A stretch of DNA of 64,000 nucleotides from Rhodoblastus sp. 17X3. GTDB taxonomy: Bacteria; Pseudomonadota; Alphaproteobacteria; Rhizobiales; Beijerinckiaceae. The number at the start of each line of letters is the position of its first letter. Position 1 is the stretch's first letter. Made by a program: the position numbers and the translations under genes. Below are positions 21,124-31,085 of this stretch, piece by piece. The DNA is taken from contig NZ_JASHHX010000007.1 in NCBI RefSeq assembly GCF_030056575.1, positions 62,001-126,000 on the forward strand, in the 5' to 3' direction. Under the pieces are notes generated by a model, which was given only the letters and a program-made list of their open reading frames with translations, was not told the origin of the DNA and searched no databases.

Positions 21124-22265
21124 CAGCGCACCTTCAACGTGGTGAGGCCCAGCAAGGCCAGAACGAAAGCGATGATCCAGAAGCGCACCACGACCTGCGG
21201 TTCGGACCAGCCCAATTGCTCGAAGTGATGATGGATCGGCGCCATCTTGAACACGCGCTTGCCGGTCATCTTGAAGGACGCCACCTGCACGATGACGGAG
21301 AAGGCCTCCATCACGAACAGGCCGCCCACAATGGCCAGCACGATCTCGTGCTTCACCGCCACGGCGATGGACCCCAGCATGCCTCCAAGAGCCAAAGAAC
21401 CTGTGTCGCCCATGAAGATCTGCGCCGGGGGCGCGTTGAACCACAGGAAGCCGAGGCCCGCGCCAATGACCGCGCCGCACATGACCGTCAGTTCGCCGGC
21501 GCCCGGCACGTAATTGATGCCGAGATAATGGGCGAAAATGTCGTTGCCGGCGAGATAGGCGATGATCCCGAAGGTCGCGGAGGCGATCATCACAGGCACG
21601 ATCGCCAAGCCGTCGAGGCCGTCGGTGAGATTGACCGCATTGCCTGAGCCGACGATGACGAATGCCGCGAAGGGCAGGAACAGCCAGGCGAGATCGACGA
21701 TCCAGCCATGGACGAAGGGCGCCGCCAGCTTGGTCGCCGGCGAGGCGGCGGTAAAGGGCGAGATGAAGGCGTGGAAAAAATCGCCGATCGACGCCACCGG
21801 CCCGGAGGCCGATGCGCACATCATGAAATAGGCGGCAAGCATGGCGATTCCGGCTTCGCCCGCGAGGCGCGAACGGCCGGAAAAGCCCTTGTGGCTCTGC
21901 TTGGTGACCTTGAGATAATCGTCATAGAAGCCGATCGCGCCAAAGCCGAGCGTCACGAAAAGCGTGATCCAGACATAGGCGCTCTTGGGATTGGCCCAGA
22001 GCACGGTCGAGACGACGAGACCCGAAAGAATCATCAGGCCGCCCATGGTCGGCGTGCCCTTTTTCGCCAGATGCGACTGCGGTCCGTCGGTGCGGATCGG
22101 CTGGCCCTTGCCCTGTTTCAGGCGCAAAGACGCGATGATCGCGGGACCGAAGAAGAAGACGAAAGCCAAGGCGGTCGCCGAGGCGCCGGCGGCGCGGAAG
22201 GTGATGTAGCGAAAAACATTGAGAAGACTGAGGTAATGCGAAAATTCCGCGAGCCAGGTAAGCAT
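21123..22265 (-). CDS. mraY: Phospho-N-acetylmuramoyl-pentapeptide transferase
   Basis: 380 residues, ten predicted membrane helices. Conserved cytoplasmic loops include [25 protein letters not shown] (catalytic Asp pair), [13 protein letters not shown] and the C-terminal [14 protein letters not shown]. It transfers phospho-MurNAc-pentapeptide to undecaprenyl phosphate, giving lipid I. It starts two bases after the murF stop. Confidence 0.98.
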   Translation of the reverse strand: MLTWLAEFSHYLSLLNVFRYITFRAAGASATALAFVFFFGPAIIASLRLKQGKGQPIRTDGPQSHLAKKGTPTMGGLMILSGLVVSTVLWANPKSAYVWITLFVTLGFGAIGFYDDYLKVTKQSHKGFSGRSRLAGEAGIAMLAAYFMMCASASGPVASIGDFFHAFISPFTAASPATKLAAPFVHGWIVDLAWLFLPFAAFVIVGSGNAVNLTDGLDGLAIVPVMIASATFGIIAYLAGNDIFAHYLGINYVPGAGELTVMCGAVIGAGLGFLWFNAPPAQIFMGDTGSLALGGMLGSIAVAVKHEIVLAIVGGLFVMEAFSVIVQVASFKMTGKRVFKMAPIHHHFEQLGWSEPQVVVRFWIIAFVLALLGLTTLKVR

Positions 22266-22267
22266 TT

Positions 22268-23728
22268 TCAGTCCTCGATCTTCTGCAGTTCAGGCGCGGC
22301 GAAACGCGCCTTGAGGCCGGCGGCGAGCGCGTGCAATTTCGAGCCGTTGGAGGCCTTGACCATCACGATGTCGCCCGGGCGCAGGGCCTCGGCCACCTGA
22401 GGCTCCAGCGCACCCGCGCTTTCAGCCCAGGCGCCGCGCTTCTCGGACGGAAGCGCGTCGAAAAGATGACGGGAGAGCGGTCCGGCGGCGAAGGTCAGAT
22501 CGACCTCATTGCGCAGCAGATCGTCCTTCAGCGCCTCGTGAAGCTCCGGCCCGCCCGGCCCCAGCTCCAGCATGTCGCCGAGCACGGCGATGCGGCGGCC
22601 CTCGCCCGAAGGCTTCGCCGCGCCCAGAAGGTCGATCGCGGCGCGCATCGAAGCCGGATTGGCGTTGTAGCTTTCGTCGATCAGCACGAAACGGCTTTCG
22701 GAATCGTCGCGCTCGAGCTGGAGCGTCTCGCGCGCGCCGCGTCCCTGCGCCGGCGCGACATCGGCCAGCGAGGCCGCGATGGCGGTGAAATCGAGCCCGA
22801 CGGCCCGGGCGGCCAGCAGCACGGCGAGGGCGTTGATCGCCATGTGGCGGCCCGGCGCGCCGAGCCGGAAAGTCACGTCCTGGCCCAGCACACGCGCCGA
22901 CACGCGCGAAAAAGTCTCTTCGGCGTCGAACCGGGCGAGATGCGCGTCCGCCGCGCTATCCGCGCCGAAAGTCAGGACATAGGCGGCGGGCGAGGCCTTG
23001 GCCGCTTCTTCCAGAATGGGGAAGGTCTCGATATCGCGATTGACGATGGCGACGCCGCCCTTGACGAGGCCGGGGAAAATCTCCGCCTTGGCCTGCGCGA
23101 TCGCCTCGACATTGGCGAAATGTTCAAGATGGACCGGCGCGACATTCGTCACCACGGCGACATGCGGGCGCACCATGTCGACCAGCGCCGTGATCTCGCC
23201 GGGATGGTTCATGCCGATCTCGAAGACGGCGTAGCGCGCGTCTTCCGGCAGACGGGCGAGCATCAGCGGCACGCCCCAATGATTATTGTAGGACTTGTCC
23301 GAAGCGTGGGTCGGCCCGGCGTCCGAGAGCACCTTGCGCAGGGCCTCCTTGGTCGAGGTCTTGCCGACCGAGCCGGTGACCGCGATGATCCGGGCCTTGC
23401 TGCGCTTGCGCGCGGCGCGCCCCAAACCTTCCATCGCCTTCAGAACGTCATGGACGATATAGAGCGTCCCGAGATGTTTCAGCGCGTCGCAATGGGCCTC
23501 GTCCACCACCGCCGCCGCCGCGCCGCGCGCGAAGGCCGCGCCGACGTAATCATGGCCGTCGCTGTTGTCGCCCTTGATAGCGAAGAACAGGTCGCCCGGC
23601 TGCAAGGTGCGGGTGTCGATGGAAATGCCGCCGACGCCCTCCGGCGGCAGGCCGAGGACGCGGGCGCGCAGGGGGGCGACGAGACCGAGTCCACTCCAAA
23701 GGTTGCCGCTCCGCAGAGAATCGCTCAT
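22268..23728 (-). CDS. murF: UDP-N-acetylmuramoyl-tripeptide--D-alanyl-D-alanine ligase
   Basis: 486 residues. It has [19 protein letters not shown] in the UDP-binding domain, the ATP loop [35 protein letters not shown] and [16 protein letters not shown] in the C-terminal half. It completes the cytoplasmic pentapeptide by adding D-Ala-D-Ala from Ddl. Its start overlaps the murE stop by 4 bases. Confidence 0.97.
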   Translation of the reverse strand: MSDSLRSGNLWSGLGLVAPLRARVLGLPPEGVGGISIDTRTLQPGDLFFAIKGDNSDGHDYVGAAFARGAAAAVVDEAHCDALKHLGTLYIVHDVLKAMEGLGRAARKRSKARIIAVTGSVGKTSTKEALRKVLSDAGPTHASDKSYNNHWGVPLMLARLPEDARYAVFEIGMNHPGEITALVDMVRPHVAVVTNVAPVHLEHFANVEAIAQAKAEIFPGLVKGGVAIVNRDIETFPILEEAAKASPAAYVLTFGADSAADAHLARFDAEETFSRVSARVLGQDVTFRLGAPGRHMAINALAVLLAARAVGLDFTAIAASLADVAPAQGRGARETLQLERDDSESRFVLIDESYNANPASMRAAIDLLGAAKPSGEGRRIAVLGDMLELGPGGPELHEALKDDLLRNEVDLTFAAGPLSRHLFDALPSEKRGAWAESAGALEPQVAEALRPGDIVMVKASNGSKLHALAAGLKARFAAPELQKIED

Positions 23729-25170
23729 GCCCCCAGCTCCCTGAGCGCGGCGCGCGCTTCGTCATGATCGGAGAAGGGCAGCACCGTCTGGCCGACGAGC
23801 TGGCCGGTCTCATGACCCTTGCCCGCGATCAGCAGCAGATCGCCCTCGCCCAGCATCTTGACGCCGGCGCGAATGGCTTCGGCGCGGTCGCCGATCTCGA
23901 TGGCGCCGGGCGCGGCGGCGAGTATCTGCGCGCGGATCGACGCCGGATCCTCGCTGCGCGGATTGTCGTCGGTGACGAGGACGACATCGGCGCAGCGCGT
24001 CGCAATCTCGCCCATGATCGGGCGCTTGCCCGCGTCGCGGTCGCCACCGCAGCCGAACACGACGATCAGCCGCCCCCTGGCGAAAGGCCGCAAGGCGACG
24101 AGCGCCTTTTCCAGCGCATCCGGCTTGTGGGCGTAATCGACGAAGACCGGCGCGCCCTTTTTATCGCCGACGCGCTCCAGACGTCCCGGCGCGCCGCGCA
24201 GGGATTCGAGCGCCGCAAAGACTTTTTCGGGCGGCGCGCCCGCCGCGAGCGCGAGGCCCGCCGCGACCAGCGCATTTTCCGCCTGGAACAGGCCGGCGAG
24301 CGGCAGGTTCACCGCAATGTCCCTGCCCTCAAATTCCAGATCGAGCCGCAGTGAATAACCCTCCGCGCGGGAGTTCTTCAGCCGCAGCGCCTCGCTCTGC
24401 GCGCCGACGGTGAACAACTTGAGGCCACGGGCGCGGCAAGCTTCAATGACGCGGGCGGAAAAATCGCCATCGGCGGCGATCACCGCCGTCTGCCCCGGCT
24501 GGAGCAGATCGTTGAACAGGCGCAGCTTGGCCGCGAGATAATCGTCGAGATCGGAATGATAATCGAGATGGTCGCGCGAGAGATTGGTGAAGCCGCCCGC
24601 CGTCAGGCGCACGCCGTCCAGGCGGCGCTGGTCGAGGCCATGCGAAGACGCCTCCATCGCGAGATGGGTGACGCCCTCGCCCGCCAGAGCGTCGAGGGTC
24701 TTGTGCAAGGTCACGGGGTCCGGCGTCGTCAGCGAACCATAGACGGCGCCCGAGGGCTTGACCACGCCGATGGTGCCGAGCGAGGCGGCGGCCAGCCCGC
24801 AAAAGGCGAAAATCTGCCGGGTGAAATCCGCGACCGAGGTCTTGCCCGAGGTGCCGGTGACGGCGACGACGGTTTCCGGCTGGCGCGGATAAAGCGCGGC
24901 GGCGGCGAGCGACAGGCTCTTGCGCACGTCGCGCACCTGCACAAAGGGGGCGCCCGCCAGTTCGCCTTGCGGCGGTGTCTCGCCGACGATGGCGACGGCG
25001 CCGGCGGCGAGGGCCTGCGGCGCGAAGCGCATCCCGTCGGCCCTGGCTCCGGCGATAGCGAAAAACAGCGCGCCCGGCGCGACCGCGCGGCTGTCGGCGG
25101 TCACGCCCGAAACATCGAGCGCGGCGAGCGCCGCGGGCGCTTCGGGCACAAGCGCGTCGAGCCGCATCAA
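23725..25170 (-). CDS. murE: UDP-N-acetylmuramoyl-tripeptide synthetase (meso-diaminopimelate type)
   Basis: 481 residues. It shows GVTADSRAVAPGALFFAI, the ATP loop VTGTSGKTSVADF, the NLSRDHLDYH central motif and DDNPRSEDP, the form seen in meso-Dap-adding MurE enzymes rather than the Lys-adding form. That fits a Gram-negative wall. The start overlaps the ftsI stop by 4 bases. Confidence 0.97.
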   Translation of the reverse strand: MMRLDALVPEAPAALAALDVSGVTADSRAVAPGALFFAIAGARADGMRFAPQALAAGAVAIVGETPPQGELAGAPFVQVRDVRKSLSLAAAALYPRQPETVVAVTGTSGKTSVADFTRQIFAFCGLAAASLGTIGVVKPSGAVYGSLTTPDPVTLHKTLDALAGEGVTHLAMEASSHGLDQRRLDGVRLTAGGFTNLSRDHLDYHSDLDDYLAAKLRLFNDLLQPGQTAVIAADGDFSARVIEACRARGLKLFTVGAQSEALRLKNSRAEGYSLRLDLEFEGRDIAVNLPLAGLFQAENALVAAGLALAAGAPPEKVFAALESLRGAPGRLERVGDKKGAPVFVDYAHKPDALEKALVALRPFARGRLIVVFGCGGDRDAGKRPIMGEIATRCADVVLVTDDNPRSEDPASIRAQILAAAPGAIEIGDRAEAIRAGVKMLGEGDLLLIAGKGHETGQLVGQTVLPFSDHDEARAALRELGA

Positions 25171-27056
25171 TGATCTCCGGCGCTGGGGCGGGCGGGCGTG
25201 TTGGCGAAGCCATAGCCGAGCTTCGCCAGCAGCGGGAACGGCTGGGTCGGCAGGTCGAGGCGCGGCTCCAGCCCGAGCAGCGGGATGACGCGCTCGATGA
25301 GACGGCCAGTGATATATCCGGAATTATAGGCCGCCGTGGCGTAATGGCCGTCCTGGGCGAGGCCCTGCGGCTCATCCATCACGGTCATCAGCAGATAGCG
25401 CGGCTTGTCGGACGGCACGAGCGCCATGAAGGTCGTGAACAGCTTGGTCTTGCTGTAATGGCCGCCGATCACTTTTTCCGCCGTGCCGGTCTTGCCGCCG
25501 ACGAAATAGCCCGGAACATTGGCCTTCTTGGCGGTGCCGATTTCGGCGTTGAGACGCATGATGTAGCGCAGCGCCTCGCTGGTTTCAGGGCGGATCACGC
25601 GCGGCGCGCTCTCCTTGTCGAAATCCGCCGGGCGCTTCAGGAAGGTCGGCGTGATGAGATAGCCGCCATTGACGAGGGCGGCCACAGCCATCATCGCCTG
25701 CAGCGGCGCGACCGCCAGACCATGGCCGAAGGCGATGGTCATGGTCGAGACCTCGCTCCAGTTGCGCGGCACGATCGGCTCGGCGCTTTCCGCCAGTTCG
25801 GTGCGCATGCGGTCCGTCTGGCCCATCTTGTGCAGAAAGGCCTTATGGCCGTTCACGCCAACCATCAGCGCCATGCGCGCCGTGCCGACATTCGAGGAAT
25901 AGGTGAAGACCTCGGGCACCGAAAGGGCGCGGTTTTCGGGATGGTAATCGTGAATGAAGCTGTGCCCGGCGCGCAGGGCGCCGCGCGCGTCGATCCGCGA
26001 ATTGAGATTGACCTTGCCCGAGTCGAGCGCCATGGCGATGGTCAGCGCCTTGAAGGTCGAGCCCATTTCATAGACGCCGACCGTCAGGCGGTTGATGTTG
26101 TTGGGCTTGAGCGCGTCCGTGGGATTGTTGGGGTCATAGTCCGGCAGCGAGGCCTCCGCGATGACTTCGCCGGTGTTCACTTCGATGATCGCGGCGGCGG
26201 CGGCCTTGGCCTGGAAACGCTCCATGCCGTGAACCAGTTCGTCGCGCAGCGCATGGGTGGCGCGCATGTCGAGCGACAGCGCGATCGGCTTCAGATTTTC
26301 TGGCGCGAGGTTGAAGCCGGCGTCGTGCAGATCGGACAGGCCCTGCCCGTCGAGATATTTCTCGATGCCCGCGATGCCGTTATTGTCGGAATTGGTGAAG
26401 CCGAGCACGTGGGCGCCGAGCGGGCCGTTGGGATAGACGCGCTTGTTCTCGGGCACGAAGCCCACGCCCGGCAGGCCGAGTCGGAAAATTTCCTGCTGCT
26501 GCTGCGGAGTCACGCCGCGCTTGATCCAGATGAAGCCCTTGCGCGAGCCGAGCTTGGCGCGCAATTCGCTGGCGTTGACGTCAGGCAGCACCGCCGTGAT
26601 CAGCTCCGTCGCCTCGTCCTTGTCGATGATGTTGCGCGGCTCGGCGAAGACCGACATGACCTTGATGTCGGTCGCCAGCACTTCGCCATTGCGGTCGACC
26701 AGTTCCGGCCGCGCGGCGGAGATCGCCTCCGACGCTTCGCGCCGGATCGAATGCTGCTCGGGCTTGGCGCCGAAATAGGCGAGACGGCCGACGAAGACCA
26801 GAAAGAGCGCGCCAAAGGCGACGGCGGTGATGCGGATCCGGCTGCTGCTTTTCGACGGATGGGTCGAGAAGATGTCGCGCAGGGTCTTTTTCAGTTCGAA
26901 CGGGCGGCGCGGCTTCTTCGGCGCGGGAGCCGGCGCAGGCGCGGGCGGGATCCCAGCCGCCGCCGGCTGCGCGTATTCGGGCGTCATTGGCTCCGCCGGA
27001 TGCATTTCAGGCGCCGGTTCGGGAGCGGAATAGATTTGCGCGGAAGCGGCGTTCAT
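25167..27056 (-). CDS. ftsI: Septal peptidoglycan transpeptidase FtsI (PBP3)
   Basis: 629 residues. A Pro/Ala-rich cytoplasmic N-terminal extension of about 75 residues precedes one membrane helix (residues about 78-98). Then come the PBP dimerisation domain and the transpeptidase domain with the active-site tetrad STFK, the YSSN motif and GGKTGTAEK. It crosslinks septal peptidoglycan with FtsW. Starts 3 bases after ftsL ends. Confidence 0.97.
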   Translation of the reverse strand: MNAASAQIYSAPEPAPEMHPAEPMTPEYAQPAAAGIPPAPAPAPAPKKPRRPFELKKTLRDIFSTHPSKSSSRIRITAVAFGALFLVFVGRLAYFGAKPEQHSIRREASEAISAARPELVDRNGEVLATDIKVMSVFAEPRNIIDKDEATELITAVLPDVNASELRAKLGSRKGFIWIKRGVTPQQQQEIFRLGLPGVGFVPENKRVYPNGPLGAHVLGFTNSDNNGIAGIEKYLDGQGLSDLHDAGFNLAPENLKPIALSLDMRATHALRDELVHGMERFQAKAAAAAIIEVNTGEVIAEASLPDYDPNNPTDALKPNNINRLTVGVYEMGSTFKALTIAMALDSGKVNLNSRIDARGALRAGHSFIHDYHPENRALSVPEVFTYSSNVGTARMALMVGVNGHKAFLHKMGQTDRMRTELAESAEPIVPRNWSEVSTMTIAFGHGLAVAPLQAMMAVAALVNGGYLITPTFLKRPADFDKESAPRVIRPETSEALRYIMRLNAEIGTAKKANVPGYFVGGKTGTAEKVIGGHYSKTKLFTTFMALVPSDKPRYLLMTVMDEPQGLAQDGHYATAAYNSGYITGRLIERVIPLLGLEPRLDLPTQPFPLLAKLGYGFANTPARPSAGDH

Positions 27057-27059
27057 GGC

Positions 27060-27503
27060 TCACCTTCCCGGCTTGGCGCCGGCGACGGCCGCCGGCCTTG
27101 ACGCGCCGGGCCTGGTCGCGGACGGTTTGGCGGAGGGCGTCGCGGAGGGCGCGGCGGCGCCGGGCGTATTGGTCGGCTCGGAGAGGCCGAGATCCTGAAG
27201 TTTCGCGCCGATCTCGTCGCCGCGCGACGCCTTGTCCGGCAGGCTGGCGAGCGTCGCGATCTGCGACAATTGCATCACCTGTCCGCCGAGATATTGATCG
27301 GCCAGGACCTCGACGCGCACGGGGTTGGCGACCTGAGCCCATTCGGCGCGGACCGTGGCGAGGGAGTTGGTTTCCGACGCCAGCTTGCGTTTCAGCTCGG
27401 CCATTTTCTCGGCCTGATAGAGCGTCGCATATTTGATCGAATAGGCGTAAACGGCCGAGCCGACCAGCACGATGATCGCGAGGACGTTGAGGATGCGCAA
27501 CAT
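27060..27503 (-). CDS. ftsL: Cell division protein FtsL
   Basis: 147 residues. A membrane helix at residues 3-22 is followed by a heptad-like coiled coil (about 30-60, LYQAEKMAELKRKLASE) and an Ala/Pro/Ser-rich periplasmic tail. This small bitopic architecture between rsmH and ftsI identifies FtsL by position and shape more than by sequence. It forms the FtsQLB complex that activates FtsWI. It begins one base after the rsmH stop. Confidence 0.88.
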   Translation of the reverse strand: MLRILNVLAIIVLVGSAVYAYSIKYATLYQAEKMAELKRKLASETNSLATVRAEWAQVANPVRVEVLADQYLGGQVMQLSQIATLASLPDKASRGDEIGAKLQDLGLSEPTNTPGAAAPSATPSAKPSATRPGASRPAAVAGAKPGR

Positions 27504-27504
27504 G

Positions 27505-28503
27505 TCAGCGGCCCTCCTTGTGCGGCGTGGGCGGCGCGTCCGTGCGCTCGGCCCAGCGTAGTTTCGCGGAGCGGGCGCGCGGGTTGCGCGCGCATTCGGC
27601 GTGAGACGGGGCGACCGGCTGCCCGGCCTTCAGGATGAATGTCGGCGTTGGCGGCGGCGTCTCTCCCGGCAGCAGCCGCGAAGCCGCGCGCCCGCGCCCG
27701 GAGCGCGATGCGAAGAATTGCTTCACAATGCGGTCTTCGAGCGAATGGAATGTGACCACCGCGAGATGGCCGCCCGGCCGAAGCAGACGCTCGGCCGCTT
27801 CCAGCGCTCGGGTCAATTCGTCCAGCTCTTCATTGACGGCGATTCGCAGCGCTTGAAAGGAGCGGGTCGCCGGATGAATGTCCTGCGGCTTGCCTGGATT
27901 GGCGCGGGCGATAATCTGCGCCAGCGCCGCCGTGGTCGTGATCGGCCCCCTGGCGCGCTCGGCGACGATGGCGCGGGCGATCCGGCGCGAGGCGCGTTCC
28001 TCGCCATAGAGATAGAGCAGATTGGCGAGAGGCTCCGCCTCCAGCTCGTTGACGAGATCGGCGGCGCTACGGCCCGCCTTTTCCATGCGCATGTCGAGCG
28101 GGCCGTCGAAACGGAAGGAAAAGCCGCGTTCCGGCTGGTCGAGCTGCATGGAAGACACGCCGATGTCGAGCACAATTCCGTCGAAAGGGCCGCAGTCTCC
28201 CTCGGAGGTAAAGCCCCGTTCGCGCGCCGCAGTCTCCATCAGGGAAAATCGGGTCTGGGCCAGAACCAGCCGTCCGTCGCTCCCGGCGACCAGCTCCGCG
28301 CCGGCCGCGATGGCGCTCGGATCGCGGTCGAGCGCCAGAACGCGTCCGCCCTTCGCCAGAATGAGGCGCGTGTAGCCGCCGGCCCCAAAGGTGCCGTCGA
28401 GATAAAGGCCGCCGGGGGCGACGGCGAGCGCGGCGAGCGCCTCCTCCGCCATCACGGGCAGATGGGGCGAATCGGCCTTCGGGTCGGGCTGTCTTCCAGT
28501 CAT
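27505..28503 (-). CDS. rsmH: 16S rRNA (cytosine-1402-N4)-methyltransferase
   Basis: 332 residues from the ATG at 28503 (MTGRQPD). It has the family's opening [13 protein letters not shown], the SAM loop [34 protein letters not shown], the [11 protein letters not shown] helix and [12 protein letters not shown]. It methylates C1402 of 16S rRNA. It is the first gene of the dcw transcript here because no mraZ precedes it. The preceding 380 bases must hold the main promoter. Confidence 0.97.
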   Translation of the reverse strand: MTGRQPDPKADSPHLPVMAEEALAALAVAPGGLYLDGTFGAGGYTRLILAKGGRVLALDRDPSAIAAGAELVAGSDGRLVLAQTRFSLMETAARERGFTSEGDCGPFDGIVLDIGVSSMQLDQPERGFSFRFDGPLDMRMEKAGRSAADLVNELEAEPLANLLYLYGEERASRRIARAIVAERARGPITTTAALAQIIARANPGKPQDIHPATRSFQALRIAVNEELDELTRALEAAERLLRPGGHLAVVTFHSLEDRIVKQFFASRSGRGRAASRLLPGETPPPTPTFILKAGQPVAPSHAECARNPRARSAKLRWAERTDAPPTPHKEGR

Positions 28504-28883
28504 ATGCAGCCTCGCGCAAACAGGGTGGCCGCTGGCGCGGAAGAGATAAGGGTCAAAATCTCGGCCTGGCTGATGATTTTTCGGCGCAATCGGCGCATTT
28601 CGACGCGCGCCGCCGGTCGCGCCCACGCGATGGCCAAGGCTCCGGCCTCCGCCGAACGGCGCCGGCGAAGCGCCGCTTGGGGTGTGATTTCGGCTAACAT
28701 GCGGCATCTGGGGCGTCAACGCGGAAGCAATGGCCTTCGGGAAAATGCATTGCCGTTCATTAAAGCATCGTTAGCGTTAAGAACTTGTTGACGCTGCGGC
28801 GATCGCCGCCGGGCGGCGCCCGCCATGCGGGCCGAAATCCCCGCCAAGCCCACCAAAATCCAAGCCCACCGAAATCAAGGTAA
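28504..28883. other. Intergenic region upstream of rsmH; no mraZ
   Basis: 380 bases between rsmH and rnpB with no convincing gene on either strand; in particular no MraZ-like frame. At 28760-28780 there is TTAA, seven bases, TTAG, then a further TTAA two bases on. This resembles the TTAA-N7-TTAA pattern of CtrA sites with one mismatch. The remainder is GC-rich with no clear signal. Confidence 0.5.
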
Positions 28884-29282
<399 letters not shown>

Positions 29283-29283
29283 T

Positions 29284-29311
29284 CGCATAACAGCAGGGGG
29301 CCGCGCGTCAA
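29284..29311 (-). promoter_or_regulatory. Probable sigma-70 promoter of rnpB
   Basis: On the minus strand TTGACG (29311-29306) is followed after 16 bases by TATGCG (29289-29284), which would start transcription at or just before helix P1. The -35 is good and the -10 is weak. Confidence 0.45.
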
Positions 29312-29522
29312 GCCTTTTCGACAATCCCTACGGCCAGACACGGCCCGGACAGGCTTCGGGGGATAGAGTATTTTTGCCCTTGAACGGCCAAGCCGACCTG
29401 ATATTGGTGCTTCGCGCCTGTTCCGAACGACGTTGGCGCTGGAAAGCCGTGCGCCGTTCTGGCCCGCAGTCTGAGCATTAGGGTCCGGAAGCCAGCGCTC
29501 CGGGCGGATCGGAGGATTTTCG

Positions 29523-29813
29523 ATGAAGAAGACCATTCTGGCGACGGTCGCGTTCGCGGCTTGCCTCGGCCTTTCCGGCTGTTATACGCCGCAAGATCGG
29601 GCGATCGGCGGCGCGGCTCTTGGCGGCGCAACCGGCGCGGCCATTGGCGGCCTTGCTTCGGGCACCGCCGGCGGCGCGGTCGCCGGCGGCATCTTGGGCG
29701 CCGCCGCGGGCGGCATCATCGGCGCGAACACTGCGCCGCCTCCGCCGCGCCGCCGCTGCGCCGAATTCGAGGTCGATCCCTACGGCGGCCGTCATTGCGT
29801 GGCGTGGTATTAA
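29523..29813 (+). CDS. Small lipoprotein with glycine-zipper repeats
   Basis: 96 residues. A signal peptide with lipobox LSGC puts the mature N-terminal Cys at residue 20. Residues 28-70 are a run of GGAALGGATGAAIGG-type glycine zippers predicted to insert in or pack against membranes. The tail is PPPPRRR followed by two Cys-containing segments. This resembles the SlyB/Rick_17kDa or YMGG-type outer-membrane lipoproteins. A function in envelope integrity is inferred from the family shape only. A terminator follows. Confidence 0.8.
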   Translation: MKKTILATVAFAACLGLSGCYTPQDRAIGGAALGGATGAAIGGLASGTAGGAVAGGILGAAAGGIIGANTAPPPPRRRCAEFEVDPYGGRHCVAWY

Positions 29814-29836
29814 TCCCACCCGAGCAATTTGCCTTC

Positions 29837-29863
29837 AAGGCGGCCCGTGCGGGCCGCCTTTTC
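29837..29863 (+). terminator. Terminator after the glycine-zipper lipoprotein
   Basis: Arms AAGGCGGCCC (29837-29846) and GGGCCGCCTT (29851-29860) pair perfectly around GTGC and are followed by TTC. It argues against starting the following amidase gene upstream of it. Confidence 0.75.
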
Positions 29864-29891
29864 GATTCCGACGCCCCTGATTCAGAGCCTC

Positions 29892-30644
29892 ATGCGCCCC
29901 GACAGCCCGCTCGCCACCCATTGCCAGCCCTCGCCCAATCACGGCGAGCGCCTGCGCGGCCCCACCGACGCGCTCATCCTGCATTATACCGGCGTTGCGA
30001 CCGGCGAGGCGGCCCTCGACCTGCTATGCAGCCCCGAGGCGCAGGTTTCCTGCCATTATCTGGTCTGGGAGGACGGGCGCATCTGGCAGCTCGCGCCGGA
30101 ATCGCGGCGCGCCTGGCATGCCGGCATGAGCTACTGGGCCGGCGAGACCGACCTGAATTCGCGCTCGATTGGCGTCGAGATCGTTCATCCCGGCCATATT
30201 GGCGGCTCGCCGCCCTATCCGGAGGCGCAGGTCGCCGCCGTCATCGCCTTGTGCCAGGACATTTCGCGGCGGCTGAAGATCAGGCCGGAACGCATTCTCG
30301 CCCATTCCGACATTGCGCCGGCGCGCAAGAAAGACCCCGGCGAGTTTTTTCCCTGGCCCCGGCTGCATGAGGCGGGCGTCGGCCATTGGGTCGCGCCGGC
30401 GCCGATCCGGCCCGGCCCGGCCTATGAGCCGGGCGCGATTGGGCCGCCCGTCGGCGCCTTGCAGAAAATGCTCGCCGCCTATGGCTATGACGCGCCGGCG
30501 AGCGGAGTTTACGACGACGCCACGCGCGCCGCCGTCGCCGCTTTCCAGCGCCATTTTCGCCCGGAACGCGTCGACGGAATCGCTGATCTTTCGACGCTGC
30601 AGACCCTCAAGGCCCTGCTCGACGCCCTGCCTGCGGCAATCTGA
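29892..30644 (+). CDS. AmpD-like N-acetylmuramoyl-L-alanine amidase with peptidoglycan-binding domain
   Basis: 250 residues from the ATG at 29892; a TTG further upstream lies before the terminator hairpin and is not used. Residues about 20-165 form an Amidase_2 domain with zinc ligands in LILHYTG (His), the VGVEI-like SIGVEIVHPG and AHSDIAPARKKDPG. Residues about 180-245 form a PG_binding_1 domain (VGALQKMLAAYGYD). No signal peptide is visible, which suggests cytoplasmic recycling of anhydro-muropeptides, as for AmpD. Genes of this type often lie beside the dcw cluster in alphaproteobacteria. Confidence 0.92.
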   Translation: MRPDSPLATHCQPSPNHGERLRGPTDALILHYTGVATGEAALDLLCSPEAQVSCHYLVWEDGRIWQLAPESRRAWHAGMSYWAGETDLNSRSIGVEIVHPGHIGGSPPYPEAQVAAVIALCQDISRRLKIRPERILAHSDIAPARKKDPGEFFPWPRLHEAGVGHWVAPAPIRPGPAYEPGAIGPPVGALQKMLAAYGYDAPASGVYDDATRAAVAAFQRHFRPERVDGIADLSTLQTLKALLDALPAAI

Positions 30645-30647
30645 CGC

Positions 30648-30956
30648 TCAGACAGCGTCCAGCTTGCCCAGCGCTTCGGCGACCAGATAGTAGAACGCCG
30701 CCCGCGATTTGTGATTATTGCCCTTCATTTTCTCCACGACCGTCTTGATCGCGGCGTCGATGGCGGCGTCGTCGGTCACGCCCAGCTTCTTCTTGGCCCA
30801 GTTGTTGTGCACGGTCTTCAATTCATCCGGGTCCGACGAGGCGACCAGCGCCGAATCGGGATTGCGCAAAGCAATGCTCAAATATTTCAAAAGGGAATCT
30901 ACCTTGGCCTGATCGGCGTTGGGGGCGTATTTCTTCACTTCGGCAGCGTGGTCCAT
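30648..30956 (-). CDS. DUF2853 family protein
   Basis: 102 residues from the ATG at 30956, with GGGAGG about 6 bases upstream. The sequence (KKYAPNADQAKVDSLLKYLSI, then a KTVHNNWAKKKLGV segment and KSRAAFYYLVAEAL) matches the small all-helical DUF2853 family common in alphaproteobacteria. No biochemical function is known to me. It is convergent with the amidase gene, with 3 bases between stops. Confidence 0.85.
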   Translation of the reverse strand: MDHAAEVKKYAPNADQAKVDSLLKYLSIALRNPDSALVASSDPDELKTVHNNWAKKKLGVTDDAAIDAAIKTVVEKMKGNNHKSRAAFYYLVAEALGKLDAV

Positions 30957-31085
30957 TTTTTCCTCCCGCACGGGTCCCGATGACCTCGACGCCATCCGGT
31001 CCAACGGCGCCGTCCCAGCAAACCGCAGCAGCGCGGGGCGCGCAAGCGCCTTTTTGGGCGCCGGACGCAACGCCCGCAGCAGGAC

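Noticed and set aside
18646-21228. Long plus-strand open frame opposite ftsW and murD
   Set aside because: It spans two genuine genes and their gap and shows no recognisable protein.
29829-29891. Earlier TTG start for the AmpD-like amidase
   Set aside because: It would place the start before a strong terminator hairpin; the ATG at 29892 begins the domain properly.
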